Below, one piece after another: positions 18,200 to 29,798 of a stretch of DNA of 64,000 bases; within the stretch, counting starts at the first letter, position 1, and each line of letters begins with the position of its first letter. The translations under genes were made by a program, and so were the position numbers. The stretch comes from Azonexaceae bacterium s22. GTDB lineage: Bacteria; Pseudomonadota; Gammaproteobacteria; Burkholderiales; Rhodocyclaceae. A model generated the notes under the pieces. The model did not search any database and had not been told where the DNA came from. It saw only the letters and a list, made by a program, of their open reading frames with translations. The stretch covers positions 124,001 to 188,000 of the forward strand of contig WYCU01000001.1 in assembly GCA_016617495.1 (NCBI GenBank), written 5' to 3'.

Positions 18200-18949
18200 A
18201 TGGACCACACTACTCTGCCCGTTTCTGCCACACCCGCTAACTATCAAGGCATCAGCCGTGAAGTTGAGCCCGGCGCTTGCTTCGACTGGATGCATCGTGG
18301 ATGGAAACTTTTCCTCGCCAACCCGGGGGTCTGGATCGGCAGCAGCGCTCTCTTGCTGGTCATGCTGATGGCCATCTCCATCGTTCCCGTGTTCGGCCAG
18401 ATCGCGGCACATCTGCTGGCTCCGCTGTTCGGCGCCGGCATGATCCAGATCGCCCGTCAGCTCGACGCCGGCCATCAGCCGGAAGTCGCCGACCTTTTTG
18501 CCGGCTTCCGACACAACGCCGGGCAACTCGTCATGGTCGGCGTGTTTTTCGCCATCGGCATTTTCGGCCTGGCTTTCATTGCTTTCATTCTGGTCAGCAG
18601 CGGCGTGATCGGCGGCATCATCACCGGCCGCGTTGCCGGCCTGGGCATCGCCTTCGGCACCACGATGCTGGCTGCAGTGGTCGTTGCCCTGCTTTCGGTC
18701 CCCATCATCATGGCCACATGGTTTTCCCCGGCCCTGGTCTTCCTGCACGACATGCAACCCTTGGCAGCCATGCGCGCCAGTATGGCCGCTGGCGCCAAGA
18801 ACTGGCTGACCATGATCATTTTCGGCATCTTCCTCGTGGTTGCCTTGTTCTTCGCCACGCTCCCACTGGGTCTTGGCCTGCTGCTCCTTCTGCCCGTATT
18901 TTCTGCCGCGGTATACGCCTCGTACCGCGATATTTTCGTGGAGCGCTGA
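18200..18949 (+). CDS. BPSS1780-family membrane protein
   Basis: A 249-residue integral membrane protein with about six hydrophobic segments (for example VWIGSSALLLVMLMAISIVP and MVGVFFAIGIFGLAFIAFIL). The N-terminal DWMHRGWKLFLANPGVW and PLFGAGMIQIARQLDAGHQP are hallmarks of a betaproteobacterial family of unknown function, often in tandem copies. The next gene is a paralogue: both share W..........NP, a GxMQxAR-like motif and a closing YASYRDIF. It probably arose by tandem duplication. No enzymatic residues are recognisable. Confidence 0.75.
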   Translation: MDHTTLPVSATPANYQGISREVEPGACFDWMHRGWKLFLANPGVWIGSSALLLVMLMAISIVPVFGQIAAHLLAPLFGAGMIQIARQLDAGHQPEVADLFAGFRHNAGQLVMVGVFFAIGIFGLAFIAFILVSSGVIGGIITGRVAGLGIAFGTTMLAAVVVALLSVPIIMATWFSPALVFLHDMQPLAAMRASMAAGAKNWLTMIIFGIFLVVALFFATLPLGLGLLLLLPVFSAAVYASYRDIFVER

Positions 18950-18950
18950 C

Positions 18951-19736
18951 ATGCGGGCTGAAACTTTACCGGCCAGCGCCGGCTGGCGCTGGCTAAGCGA
19001 TGGCTTTGTCATTTTCCGACGCAACCCGGCCCTGTTTTCCATGCTGGTCGTGCTCTACTGGACCATTCTCATCCTGGTCAACATCGTGCCCGGTATCGGC
19101 GCAGTGATTTCCTCCTTGCTGATCCCCGGCCTGAGCGTCGGCCTGATGCAGGTCGCACGCGACCTGGAACGCGGGCACCCCGTCGCCATCCCCACCCTGT
19201 TCAACGGCTTCCAGCGCAACACGCGGACCCTGTTGGCACTGGGGGCGCTTTACCTGTGCGCAACACTGGCAGTTCTCGCGCTTTCCACCCTGATCGATGG
19301 CGGGGATTTCCTGAAGGCCCTGGTTTCCGGCGAAGAAATGGACCGTGAAGCGCTGGAGTCCGGCGCTTATCTCTTGCCTGCTGCATTTGTCACGCTGGCG
19401 CTGCTGCCGGTGCTGATGGCATGGTGGTTTGCCCCCGTGCTTGCTGCGTGGCACAACCTCGGTGTCGGTCGCGCCCTCTTCTTCAGTTTCGTCGCATGCT
19501 GGCTCAACTGGCGCGCATTTTTCGCCTTTAGTCTGGCCTTGCTGCTGTTCGCCGGCATCCTTCCCGGTGTGGTGTTCGGTCTCCTGCTGGCACTACTTCC
19601 CGGGGGAGAAGGCGGCGTCGCGGCTTTCGTTGCGACACCGCTGCTACTCTTGATCGCTGTCACTGTCTTTTCCACGGTTTACGCCAGTTTTTACGCCAGT
19701 TATCGCGACATCTTCGGAAATGCCGAACTTGTCTGA
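18951..19736 (+). CDS. BPSS1780-family membrane protein, paralogue of the preceding gene
   Basis: A 261-residue membrane protein paralogous to the gene before it. It has GWRWLSDGFVIFRRNPALF, LIPGLSVGLMQVARDLERGHP and the same ending YASFYASYRDIF. Around six hydrophobic segments are seen. The ATG at 18951 follows the previous stop by one base; the longer open frame upstream overlaps that gene and is not supported. Its 3' end overlaps nadD by 17 nt. The function is unknown. Confidence 0.75.
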   Translation: MRAETLPASAGWRWLSDGFVIFRRNPALFSMLVVLYWTILILVNIVPGIGAVISSLLIPGLSVGLMQVARDLERGHPVAIPTLFNGFQRNTRTLLALGALYLCATLAVLALSTLIDGGDFLKALVSGEEMDREALESGAYLLPAAFVTLALLPVLMAWWFAPVLAAWHNLGVGRALFFSFVACWLNWRAFFAFSLALLLFAGILPGVVFGLLLALLPGGEGGVAAFVATPLLLLIAVTVFSTVYASFYASYRDIFGNAELV

Positions 19737-20382
19737 GCCGCTCGGCCTGTTCGGTGGCACCTTCGATCCTGTGCATTTCGGCCACCTTCGTCTGGCCGAG
19801 GAGTCCATCGCGCACCTCGGCCTTGGCGAAGTGCGCTGGATACCGGCGGGGCAGCCCCCCCATCGGGGCACCCCTGAGGTTACCGCTGTTCAACGCCTTG
19901 CCATGGTACAGCGCGCCATCGCCGGTAACGCCCGATTTTCCGTGGACCCGGCAGAAGTTGAGGCGGCGGCGCCAAGTTACACCGTTCAGACCCTGCAGCG
20001 GCTACGCAAGGAAATGGGGCTGGAACGCCCCCTGGTCCTACTGGTCGGCGCCGATGCCTTTGCCGGCCTGTCGACCTGGTTTCAGTGGCGCGACCTCTTT
20101 GCACTGGCGCATATCGCCGTTTCGCATCGCCCCGGTTTTCCGGTGGAAATTGCCAGTCTGCCGGATGAACTGGCCGCCGAATTTGCCCAACGGCGCTTTG
20201 ACGATGCGCGAGGATTACGACAAGCCGCCAGCGGTGGCATTGTCACCTTCGCGATGACCCAACTCGCGATATCCGCAACGCAGATCCGGAAATTGCTGGC
20301 CAACGGGCTCTCCGCCCGTTATTTGCTGCCGGATAGCGTTCTCGACTATATTGATTCTCACCACCTCTACAAAAATCACTAA
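19720..20382 (+). CDS. nadD: Nicotinate-nucleotide adenylyltransferase
   Basis: A 220-residue nucleotidyltransferase making deamido-NAD from nicotinate mononucleotide and ATP. The HxGH loop appears in GLFGGTFDPVHFGHLRLAEE, and the C-terminal SxTxxR-type motif in AISATQIRKLLANG. Length is standard. It starts inside the end of the upstream membrane-protein gene and its stop shares a base with the rsfS start, so the nadD-rsfS-rlmH-maf run is a tightly coupled operon as in many proteobacteria. Confidence 0.96.
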   Translation: MPNLSEPLGLFGGTFDPVHFGHLRLAEESIAHLGLGEVRWIPAGQPPHRGTPEVTAVQRLAMVQRAIAGNARFSVDPAEVEAAAPSYTVQTLQRLRKEMGLERPLVLLVGADAFAGLSTWFQWRDLFALAHIAVSHRPGFPVEIASLPDELAAEFAQRRFDDARGLRQAASGGIVTFAMTQLAISATQIRKLLANGLSARYLLPDSVLDYIDSHHLYKNH

Positions 20383-20750
20383 TGGACATACGCAAGCTTC
20401 AGAAAATCGTCGTTTCCGCCCTCGAGGACATCAAGGGCAAGGAGATCGAAGTCATCAACACCACCAAGCTGACCTCGATGTTCGACCGGCTGGTCATCGC
20501 AACCGGAGATTCCAATCGGCAGGTCAAGGCCTTGGCGCGAAACGTTCAGGACAAAGTTCGTGAAGCAGGCGCGGAAGTGGTTTCCGTGGAAGGAGAAGAA
20601 ACCGGCGAGTGGGTACTCGTGGATCTGGGCGACATTGTGGTCCATGTGATGCAGCCCTCCGTGCGCCAGTACTACAACCTTGAGGAACTCTGGCAGGCCA
20701 CGCCCGCCCAGCGCCGCAAGGCCGCCGAACAGCAGGCCAGCGGAGAATGA
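20382..20750 (+). CDS. rsfS: Ribosome silencing factor RsfS
   Basis: A 122-residue RsfS (Iojap/YbeB) protein, which binds ribosomal protein uL14 and blocks subunit joining during starvation. Typical segments are [40 protein letters not shown] and [10 protein letters not shown]. It overlaps nadD by one base and rlmH by four, the normal genome context for this family. Confidence 0.95.
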   Translation: MDIRKLQKIVVSALEDIKGKEIEVINTTKLTSMFDRLVIATGDSNRQVKALARNVQDKVREAGAEVVSVEGEETGEWVLVDLGDIVVHVMQPSVRQYYNLEELWQATPAQRRKAAEQQASGE

Positions 20751-21217
20751 AACTGAATGTGCTCGCCGTAGGCCATCGTCAGCCCGACTGGGTCAACGCT
20801 GGTTGCGCCGAGTACCTCAAGCGCATGCCGCGCGAATTGCCGGCCAATGTGATCGAACTCAAGCCGGAACCACGGGGTTCCAAGACACGCGAGCAATTGC
20901 TCGCCGCAGAAAAGGGCAGGATTCGCGAAGCCCTGCCGAGTGGGAGCCGGCTGGTGGTACTCGACGAGCGGGGTGACGATCTCACGACGCTGAAGCTCGC
21001 CAAACGCCTGGAAGCGTGGATGCAGGACGGGCGCGATGTGGCCCTTCTGATCGGCGGCGCCGACGGCATCGACGAAGAGCTCAAGGCGGCCGCGGACGAC
21101 AAGTTGCGGCTCTCCAGCCTGACCTTGCCACACGGCATGGCCCGCCTGCTGTTGTGCGAACAGTTGTATCGCGCCGTCAGCGTATTGCGCAACCACCCCT
21201 ATCACCGGGAGGGATGA
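20747..21217 (+). CDS. rlmH: 23S rRNA (pseudouridine1915-N3)-methyltransferase
   Basis: A 156-residue SPOUT methyltransferase that modifies pseudouridine 1915 in helix 69 of 23S rRNA. The knot-forming motifs are [14 protein letters not shown] and [19 protein letters not shown], ending HPYHREG as expected. It overlaps rsfS by 4 nt and its stop overlaps the maf start. Length and content are normal. Confidence 0.96.
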   Translation: MKLNVLAVGHRQPDWVNAGCAEYLKRMPRELPANVIELKPEPRGSKTREQLLAAEKGRIREALPSGSRLVVLDERGDDLTTLKLAKRLEAWMQDGRDVALLIGGADGIDEELKAAADDKLRLSSLTLPHGMARLLLCEQLYRAVSVLRNHPYHREG

Positions 21218-21819
21218 TGCGACTCTACCTTGCTTCGCGCAGCCCCCGCCGTCGCGAATTGTTGACGCAAATGGGGGTGGCATTCGACACCCTGATTTTC
21301 CGGACCGGCATGCGCTGCGACCCGGAAGTGGATGAATCGGCGCTCTTGGGCGAAGGGGCATTGCCCTACGTCGAACGTGTCGCCCGCGCGAAAGCCGAGC
21401 ACGGCATCACGCTGCTGATGGAGCGGCGGCTGCCGGTTCGCCCGGTACTCGCTGCGGATACCACGCTGGAATTCGAGGGGGAGATCATCGGCAAACCGGC
21501 CGATGAAGCGGATGCCACCGCGATCCTGCGGCGCCTCTCGGGCCAGACGCATCGCGTGCTGACCGGGGTTGCGGTGAGTTTTGAAGGACGTACCGAATAT
21601 GTCGTCTCGGTCAGCGAAGTCCGTTTCCGCGAGATCGACGATCACGAGCTGCGTCATTACGTCATGAGCGGCGAACCGATGGACAAGGCCGGCGCCTACG
21701 GCATTCAGGGCCGCGCCGGCCTGTTCGTCGCGCACCTTGCCGGCAGTTACACCGGCGTCATGGGTTTGCCTGTTTGCGAAACCGGCGAACTGCTTAAGCG
21801 TTTCGGCTGGCGTTTCTGA
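21217..21819 (+). CDS. maf: Maf family nucleoside triphosphate pyrophosphatase
   Basis: A protein of about 200 residues with the Maf signature LYLASRSPRRRELLTQMGV, the substrate loop LAADTTLEFEGEIIGKPAD and the conserved KAGAYGIQG. Maf proteins hydrolyse non-canonical or modified NTPs (dTTP/UTP or m7GTP types). Two adjacent ATGs (21214 and 21217) follow a GGGAGGG run; the second gives better Shine-Dalgarno spacing and a standard [10 protein letters not shown] start. It is the fourth gene of the nadD operon. Confidence 0.92.
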   Translation: MRLYLASRSPRRRELLTQMGVAFDTLIFRTGMRCDPEVDESALLGEGALPYVERVARAKAEHGITLLMERRLPVRPVLAADTTLEFEGEIIGKPADEADATAILRRLSGQTHRVLTGVAVSFEGRTEYVVSVSEVRFREIDDHELRHYVMSGEPMDKAGAYGIQGRAGLFVAHLAGSYTGVMGLPVCETGELLKRFGWRF

Positions 21820-21822
21820 GCC

Positions 21823-22647
21823 GTGACACTCCCGCGCCGCCGCCTGCTTGGCGCCCTTGCCGGCGGACTCTGCCTGTGGACGACCGGCGCCCGTGCGGGG
21901 TTGCCGACCCCGCCCAAGTTAAGCGCACGACACGCCTATGTCGGCAACATGAATCACACCCTGCTGGCCATCGATGCGGACACGCCGGTGCCCATTGCCT
22001 CAGTCAGCAAGCTGGTCACGGCCTGGGTCATTCTGGCGGCCGAATTGCCCATGGATGAAAAGATCCGCATCAGCGATGCCGACGTTGCCGCATCCCTGCA
22101 TACCGTCTCCAGCCTCGCGGTCGGGACGGTATGGCGACGCGAACAGTTGCTCGAATGGTTGCTGGTGACTTCGGACAATCGCGCGGCGGCAGCGCTGGCC
22201 CGCACTTTTCCCGGCGGCTGGCCTGAATTCCTGTTCTCGGCACGCAGCGGCCTTACCCCACTGCAACTCTCCAGCTTCGATTTTGGCGACTCATCCGGGC
22301 TGTCCCGCCTCAACCGCGCCAGCGCGCGCGATCTGGGCGTGCTGCTGGTCACGCTTTCGCAACTGCCCCAGTTCCAAGCCCTATCGCGCAAGACCAGTGT
22401 CAGTGGCAAAGCCAACGTCAATCGCTTCGCCCACGATCCATCTGTCGCCTTGCTCACCGCCAAGACCGGTTACACCTCGGCGGCCGGCTATTGCCTGGCG
22501 ATGGCCGAAACATTCGAAGGGCAGGTCTTTGCCATGGTGCTGCTCAATGCCCGCGACCGCGAAGCGCGAGCGCAGGACATGAATGCTTTGCGGCGATTTA
22601 CCCGCCAATCGCTGGCATCCCTGCCGACGATCGGGTTTTCAGGATAA
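21823..22647 (+). CDS. S11-type D-Ala-D-Ala endopeptidase/carboxypeptidase (PbpG-like)
   Basis: A 274-residue exported serine hydrolase. The N-terminus RRRLLGALAGGLCLWTTGARA looks like a Tat- or Sec-type signal peptide. The penicillin-binding motifs are SVSK (SxxK), SDN (SxN) and TAKTGYTSAAG (KTG), matching family S11 D,D-peptidases such as PBP7/PbpG that trim peptidoglycan cross-links. The GTG start at 21823 is 4 bp after maf. Its last 50 bp overlap the 3' end of the convergent glycosyltransferase gene, so neither gene can be extended without affecting the other. Confidence 0.85.
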   Translation: MTLPRRRLLGALAGGLCLWTTGARAGLPTPPKLSARHAYVGNMNHTLLAIDADTPVPIASVSKLVTAWVILAAELPMDEKIRISDADVAASLHTVSSLAVGTVWRREQLLEWLLVTSDNRAAAALARTFPGGWPEFLFSARSGLTPLQLSSFDFGDSSGLSRLNRASARDLGVLLVTLSQLPQFQALSRKTSVSGKANVNRFAHDPSVALLTAKTGYTSAAGYCLAMAETFEGQVFAMVLLNARDREARAQDMNALRRFTRQSLASLPTIGFSG

Positions 22648-23680
22648 TTTCAGCCGCGCACTGTGCTCCATCGGGGCGCGGCCGGGGAGGTGGCGGACGG
22701 CACCAAAGCGTGCTCAAGGCCCCGGCAAGATGCCCCGCCTCCAGATCAGCAGCCGGCATTTCGAGGGCGAGCCCCTGTGACGCCAGCCAATCGATCAGGC
22801 AGTCCTGCTCCGGCCAGTCGTCGCGTCGCAGATAAAGCACGGGGGTACCGTTGCAAGCCGCCTCGGTAAACGTGCCGTAGCCGGGCTTGGTCACGATGGC
22901 GTCAACCGAGGCGATGAGATCGGTAAAAGACAGCCCGAACGCTTCATAAGCCAGTGCATCCGGATGCGTGCACTGCCAATGGCCCGCCACCAGCCAGCGA
23001 ACGCCTGGCAGCCGCGGCCAGTGATCGACCGGAAGGCGGTGATCGATCCCGCCGAGCGCGACGAGCACGGCTTTGTCCTGACCCAAGCCGAGGTCATGGC
23101 GCTGGCCGATGGCGGCAATGGGCCCGACGTCCACTGCGTTGGGCAAATCGCGCATCGGCATGGCCGGGGTGATGCGGATAAAGTGCGCAGCGCCCCGATA
23201 GGCTGCCAGCATCTGGGCGTGGATCGCCGCGGCCCACGCCTCGCGGCCAAAATAATGCGCGAACAACTCCGCCCAGTTCAGCGAACAGATCGACAGCGCC
23301 GGAATACCGGCCAGTGCCGCACCGGCAAGCGGCAAGTACGCCACGTTGCTGAGTACGACATCGGGGCGGCGTATTTCGAGGAAGCGCGCCTCGTCCAGTA
23401 CGCGCTGTGGCCAATCCGCGTGCGCCTGGCGATACGCCGTCGCAGTCGCGGCGAAATCGATGCGCAGCGCATCGTGCATCACGTACCCAAAATCGCTGCT
23501 TGCGGCGATATGCTCGAATTCCGGCCGGATGCGCTGGGCGAGCTTGCTTGCCGGCAAGCCGCTGCGCACCGTCAGACGCAGCTTCGGGCACGCGTCGGCG
23601 AGCGCGTTAAGTGCCGGCGCCGCAATGCTCAGGTGGCCAAAGCCGTGACTGGAAATATCGACAAACAGATGCACGGCCAC
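22598..23680 (-). CDS. Glycosyltransferase, MurG/GT28-like
   Basis: A 360-residue GT-B protein beginning LFVDISSHGFGHLSIAAPAL; the HGFGH loop is typical of MurG-type and UDP-glycosyltransferase-like enzymes. Near the C-terminus DAIVTKPGYGTFTEAACNGTPVLYL is the donor-site KPGxGT motif, used for example in galactokinase-linked and uncharacterised sugar-nucleotide enzymes. No sugar pathway genes lie beside it; the minus-strand neighbour upstream is a crotonase and the 3' end overlaps the convergent S11 peptidase by 50 bp. The substrate is unknown. Confidence 0.75.
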   Translation of the reverse strand: MAVHLFVDISSHGFGHLSIAAPALNALADACPKLRLTVRSGLPASKLAQRIRPEFEHIAASSDFGYVMHDALRIDFAATATAYRQAHADWPQRVLDEARFLEIRRPDVVLSNVAYLPLAGAALAGIPALSICSLNWAELFAHYFGREAWAAAIHAQMLAAYRGAAHFIRITPAMPMRDLPNAVDVGPIAAIGQRHDLGLGQDKAVLVALGGIDHRLPVDHWPRLPGVRWLVAGHWQCTHPDALAYEAFGLSFTDLIASVDAIVTKPGYGTFTEAACNGTPVLYLRRDDWPEQDCLIDWLASQGLALEMPAADLEAGHLAGALSTLWCRPPPPRPRPDGAQCAAEIILKTRSSAGMPAIGG

Positions 23681-23692
23681 CGCCCTGCCAGA

Positions 23693-24466
23693 TCAGCGGT
23701 TCTTGAACGCCGGCTTGCGCTTTTCCATGAAGGCGGCCATGCCTTCCTTCTGGTCTTCCATGGCAAACGCCGCGTGAAAGGCGCGGCGCTCAAAAAGCAA
23801 ACCTTCATTGAGCGACGATTCGAATGCCCGGTTGATCGACTCCTTGATCATCATGACCGCCGGCAGCGAGAAGCTGGCGATGGTGCGCGCTGCATCCAGC
23901 GTGACGTCGAGTAGCTGGTCGGCCGGTACGATGCGGGCGACCAGACCGGCCTTTTCCGCCTCCTGCGCATCCATCATGCGCGCGGTCAGGCACAGGTCCA
24001 TCGCCTTGGCCTTGCCCACGGCACGCGGCAGACGCTGCGTGCCGCCTGCACCGGGCAGGGTACCCAGACGAATCTCCGGCTGCCCGAACCTGGCGGTATC
24101 GGCGGCGAAAATCATGTCGCACATCATCGCCATTTCGCAACCGCCGCCCAGCGCGAAGCCGGCCACCGCGGCAATCACGGGCTTGCGTGCCGTCTTGATC
24201 CGCTCCCAGTTACGGGTAATGAAATCGGTGCGATACGCGTGCATGTAATCGAAATCCTTCATGAATCCGATGTCGGCGCCTGCGGCAAAAGCCTTTTCGT
24301 TGCCGGTGAGCACGATGCACCCGATGTGGTCGTCAGCCTCGAAGGCGTCGATGGCGGCGGCGATGCCGTCCACCACCGCATCGTTGAGGGCATTGAGCGC
24401 CTCCGGACGATTGATGCGGATGAGTCCGACCTTGCCATGGATTTCGCTGAGCACGACCTGCGTCAT
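23693..24466 (-). CDS. Enoyl-CoA hydratase/isomerase family protein
   Basis: A crotonase-fold enzyme of about 257 residues. GNEKAFAAGADIGFMKDF forms the oxyanion-hole region, GGGCEMAMMCD and GQPEIRLGTLPGAGGTQ carry the two catalytic glutamates of true enoyl-CoA hydratases. It hydrates trans-2-enoyl-CoA in fatty-acid or aromatic-acid breakdown. The ATG at 24466 has a CAGGAGA Shine-Dalgarno; a longer upstream frame has no family similarity. An acetoacetyl-CoA synthetase gene lies nearby on the other strand, fitting short-chain acyl-CoA metabolism. Confidence 0.92.
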   Translation of the reverse strand: MTQVVLSEIHGKVGLIRINRPEALNALNDAVVDGIAAAIDAFEADDHIGCIVLTGNEKAFAAGADIGFMKDFDYMHAYRTDFITRNWERIKTARKPVIAAVAGFALGGGCEMAMMCDMIFAADTARFGQPEIRLGTLPGAGGTQRLPRAVGKAKAMDLCLTARMMDAQEAEKAGLVARIVPADQLLDVTLDAARTIASFSLPAVMMIKESINRAFESSLNEGLLFERRAFHAAFAMEDQKEGMAAFMEKRKPAFKNR

Positions 24467-24579
24467 GATGTAGTCTCCTGATGGGCGCCGCCTTGGGGGC
24501 GCCGGGTTATTTTGGGGATGTTTTAGGCTCGCCAGTGTAACGCCATGGCGCCTGTTCATGGCAAGCGCAAGCCGTTACC

Positions 24580-25281
24580 ATGCGCACCTTGCCTCGCCTG
24601 CCCGCTGCCTCGATGAGCCGCACCCCACCGCCTTACCGTCCGCCACCCGACACCGGTCTCGTCGTCTGCCATCTCGACGACGACCTCATCGTTCTCGACA
24701 AGCCATCGGGCCTGCTTTCCGTCCCGGGACGCGGACCGGGCATGGACGACAATCTCGCCAGCCGTGTCCAGGCCCGCTTTCCGGAGGCGTTGACCGTGCA
24801 CCGCCTGGACATGGACACCTCGGGCCTCATCGTGATGGCCCGCCATCCTGCTGCCCACCGGGCGATGGGCAAGCTGTTCGAATTGCGCGAGGTGGAAAAG
24901 GCGTACATCGCCGTGGTTGCCGGTCGTGTCACAGAAGCCAGGCAAACCGTCGCGCTGCCCTTGATTGCCGATTGGCCCAACCGCCCGCGGCAAAAGGTCG
25001 ATTTTGAGGTCGGCAAGCCGGCGCTGACCCGGATCAGTGTGCTGTCCTACGATCCCGAGCACGATACGACCCGCGTTCGTCTGGAACCCGAAACCGGCCG
25101 CTCGCACCAACTGCGCGTGCATTTGCAGTCCATCGGCCATCCGATTCTCGGCGACGACCTCTACGCGCCCCCCGAAATCCTGGCGCAGGCGCCGCGCCTG
25201 TTGCTGCACGCCGCCGAACTGGCCTTCCGCCATCCGCTCAGCGGCGCCTGGCTCGCTCTCATCAGCGCCGCACCGTTCTGA
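24580..25281 (+). CDS. RluA-family RNA pseudouridine synthase
   Basis: A 233-residue pseudouridine synthase. The catalytic aspartate is in VHRLDMDTSGLIVMA, preceded by DLIVLDKPSGLLSVPGRG, and the C-terminal GRSHQLRVHLQSIGHPILGD is diagnostic of the RluA family. Absence of an N-terminal S4 domain and the short length suggest the dual tRNA(32)/23S(746) RluA subgroup rather than RluC or RluD. A second ATG at 24613 (MSRTPPPYRP) is a possible start. The gene is divergent from the crotonase gene. Confidence 0.88.
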   Translation: MRTLPRLPAASMSRTPPPYRPPPDTGLVVCHLDDDLIVLDKPSGLLSVPGRGPGMDDNLASRVQARFPEALTVHRLDMDTSGLIVMARHPAAHRAMGKLFELREVEKAYIAVVAGRVTEARQTVALPLIADWPNRPRQKVDFEVGKPALTRISVLSYDPEHDTTRVRLEPETGRSHQLRVHLQSIGHPILGDDLYAPPEILAQAPRLLLHAAELAFRHPLSGAWLALISAAPF

Positions 25282-25372
25282 GCGACAAAACTGTCCGGGC
25301 GATGACAATCCGCCCGCATCGTCCGGGCTATAGTGAGTGCATCGGCAGGCCACCAAAAACAGAGGAGACAAG

Positions 25373-27327
<1,955 letters not shown>

Positions 27328-27331
<4 letters not shown>

Positions 27332-28425
27332 CGACCGGCCGGAACGCCCTTGCGGGTCGTCGGCCGGCTCATGCCGGCCAGGATGCGCCGGCTGGCTTCC
27401 GGCCCTTCCACCCAGCGATAGAAGAGCGCCGCCACGCCGACGCTGATTGCCCAGGCGGCCGCCATGCCCACGGCGGCCGACGCCGCGCTATCGAGGCCCG
27501 ACTGGGCATAAAGCCCGTTCACCAGCAGACAAATCGGGAAATGCACGAGGAACAGCGAATAGGAAATGCGTCCGAACCAGCCCAGCACCGCGCTGTCCGG
27601 CCAGCGTGCGAGCAGGCCGCTGCGGTTGGCAAACCCGAGCGTCAGTGCCGTCAGCAACGCCAACAGGATGCGCAGGCGGAAATCGACCATCAGCGCGAGG
27701 ATGCCGACGGCAGCGATCACGCCCAGCCACAAGGCCAGACGGTTGCGCTGCGATGCCCACCACGCCGCCACACCCATGCCGTAGGCGCCGAAGAAATACA
27801 GCGCCCAGTTGTCCCAGGCGTCGTCGCGGTTAAACCAGAACAAGGAAGTGGTAGCCAGCGCCGCAACCAAAAGCGGCGCCAGTAGCCGAAAATCGCCAAG
27901 CAAACGTCCACCGCGCTGCCCCACCCAGAGCAGGAGCGCGAACAGCGAAAACAGCTGGAAGTCGATCGCCACGTACCATGCACCGGCCGACAGCGAATCG
28001 AAGCCCAGCACGCCATGCAGGAGGAAAAGGTGCGCAAAACCCTGTGCCCACGTGGCCCGCGCCGGGATCGACTCGTCGTCCATCCATTGATCGGCAAGGT
28101 AGGCGCAGACCATGGCCAGCAGCATGGCCGACATGAAGGGCACGATGAGGCGGGTATAGCGCTTCCAGATCAGACCGAACGGCGCCGTTTCGAGCCCGCC
28201 CCCATGCGGCGACAAACCGCGTGCCGCGAGAAACCCGCCCATCACGAGAAAAACCTGCACCGCCATGCGGGCATATTCAAACAGCCAGTCGATGAGCCCA
28301 GGCGCCGCCTGCTGCATGACCTGCGAAAGCGGTCCGTAGGCTGCGAGGTGGTGCAGAACGATGAGCTGCGAGGCAATCGCCTTCAGGGCATCGATCAGCG
28401 GCAAGCGTTGGGCGGCGGGATTCAT
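27328..28425 (-). CDS. Acyltransferase family 3 membrane protein (OafA/YrhL-like)
   Basis: A 365-residue polytopic protein with about ten hydrophobic segments and the family opening [24 protein letters not shown], including the conserved histidine pair. These enzymes O-acetylate or otherwise acylate surface polysaccharides, lipids or antibiotics from the membrane. The central [13 protein letters not shown] and [14 protein letters not shown] segments are typical. No clear partner pathway is adjacent. Its end overlaps the acetoacetyl-CoA synthetase gene by 4 bp. Confidence 0.85.
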
Positions 28426-28492
28426 GCGGCCAGTCTACTGCGAATTTGTGCATTGCACAATTTGCATCACCTTGTTTTTGTTCCGATTATTA

Positions 28493-29764
28493 CTAAACGA
28501 ATCGGGCAATGAAGGCGTTGACGCAGCTTTCCGGCAGATCGACCCAGACACGGTGTCCGCTGCCCGGCGCCACCTCGACTGGCTGCCCGGCGGCGTTTTC
28601 CATGCGCTTCGGCGTCCACAGCCGATTGCCGCCCGGATGAACGCATTCCAGACGATCTGTCGCGGTAAACCGGTTTTTTACGGCAATTTCCATCAGCCCG
28701 CGCACCGCATCGAAACGCACGGCATCGCCGACATACAAACTGCGATCCGATTCGGAATGGCCCTTCAGGTAATTCTGGTAGGCCGCATCGTGGTGGCGCT
28801 GGTAAAAACCATCGGTGTAACCGCGGTTGGCCAACCCCTCCAGCTCGCTCAGCAAGCGCGGATCGAGCGGCCGGCCGGCAACGGCATCGTCGATGGCCTG
28901 ACGGTAGGACTGGCAGGTGCGGGCCACGTAATACGGACTCTTGGTCCGCCCCTCGATCTTGAGCGAATCGACACCAATTTCGACCAGCCGCTGGACATGC
29001 TCGATGGCGCGCAAATCCTTGGAATTGAGAATGTACGTGCCGTGCTCATCCTCTTCGATGGGCATCATTTCGCCCGGGCGATGGCGCTCCTCGATCAGGA
29101 TTTCGGCATCGCGATCCATGAACTGCACCGGCTGCTCACCCGGCGTATGCACCTTGTAATCCCAGCGGCACGAATTGGTGCATGTCCCCTGATTCGGGTC
29201 GCGGTGGTTGAAATAGCCGGAAAGCAGACAGCGGCCGGAATAGGCAATGCACAGGGCGCCGTGGACGAAGACTTCGAGTTCGATGTCCGGGCACTGCTGA
29301 CGGATTTCCGCCACTTCGTCCAATGACAACTCCCGCGAAAGAATCACGCGAGTAAGCCCTAACTTCTTCCAGAAGCGCACAGCAGCCCAGTTCACGGTGT
29401 TCGATTGGACCGAGAGATGCACGGCCTGTTCGGGCCAGTTTTCCCGAACCATATCGATCAAACCTGGATCGGACATGATGAGCGCATCCGGCTTGAGCGC
29501 AATCACCGGCGCCATGTCAGCCAGATAGGTGGTGAGCTTGGCGTTGTGCGGAAAAATGTTGCTGACCACGAAAAACTGTTTGCCCAGCGCATGCGCTTCG
29601 GCAATGCCTTGGCCCAGTTTTTCCAGGGTGCCAAATTCATTGTTGCGCACGCGCAGGCTGTAACGCGGCTGGCCGGCATAAATGGCATCGGCGCCGAAGG
29701 CAAAGGCGGTGCGCATCATATCGAGCGAACCGGCGGGAGCGAGGAGTTCAGGCGCCTTGGGCAT
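28493..29764 (-). CDS. trhP: U32-family tRNA 5-hydroxyuridine synthesis protein TrhP/YegQ
   Basis: A 423-residue U32 'peptidase' family protein. ELLAPAGSLDMMRTAFAFGADAIYAG opens the TIM-barrel domain, and HGALCIAYSGRCLLSGYFNHRDPNQGTC with CRWDY carries the family cysteines. In E. coli the YegQ/TrhP protein acts with prephenate-derived cofactor to hydroxylate U34 of tRNAs. The minus-strand ATG at 29764 gives the standard MPKAPELLAPAGS start. It is divergent from rng with 34 bp between starts. Confidence 0.9.
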   Translation of the reverse strand: MPKAPELLAPAGSLDMMRTAFAFGADAIYAGQPRYSLRVRNNEFGTLEKLGQGIAEAHALGKQFFVVSNIFPHNAKLTTYLADMAPVIALKPDALIMSDPGLIDMVRENWPEQAVHLSVQSNTVNWAAVRFWKKLGLTRVILSRELSLDEVAEIRQQCPDIELEVFVHGALCIAYSGRCLLSGYFNHRDPNQGTCTNSCRWDYKVHTPGEQPVQFMDRDAEILIEERHRPGEMMPIEEDEHGTYILNSKDLRAIEHVQRLVEIGVDSLKIEGRTKSPYYVARTCQSYRQAIDDAVAGRPLDPRLLSELEGLANRGYTDGFYQRHHDAAYQNYLKGHSESDRSLYVGDAVRFDAVRGLMEIAVKNRFTATDRLECVHPGGNRLWTPKRMENAAGQPVEVAPGSGHRVWVDLPESCVNAFIARFV

Positions 29765-29798
29765 AGTAAAATACTGAAAAACCGCGAATTTTACCCCC

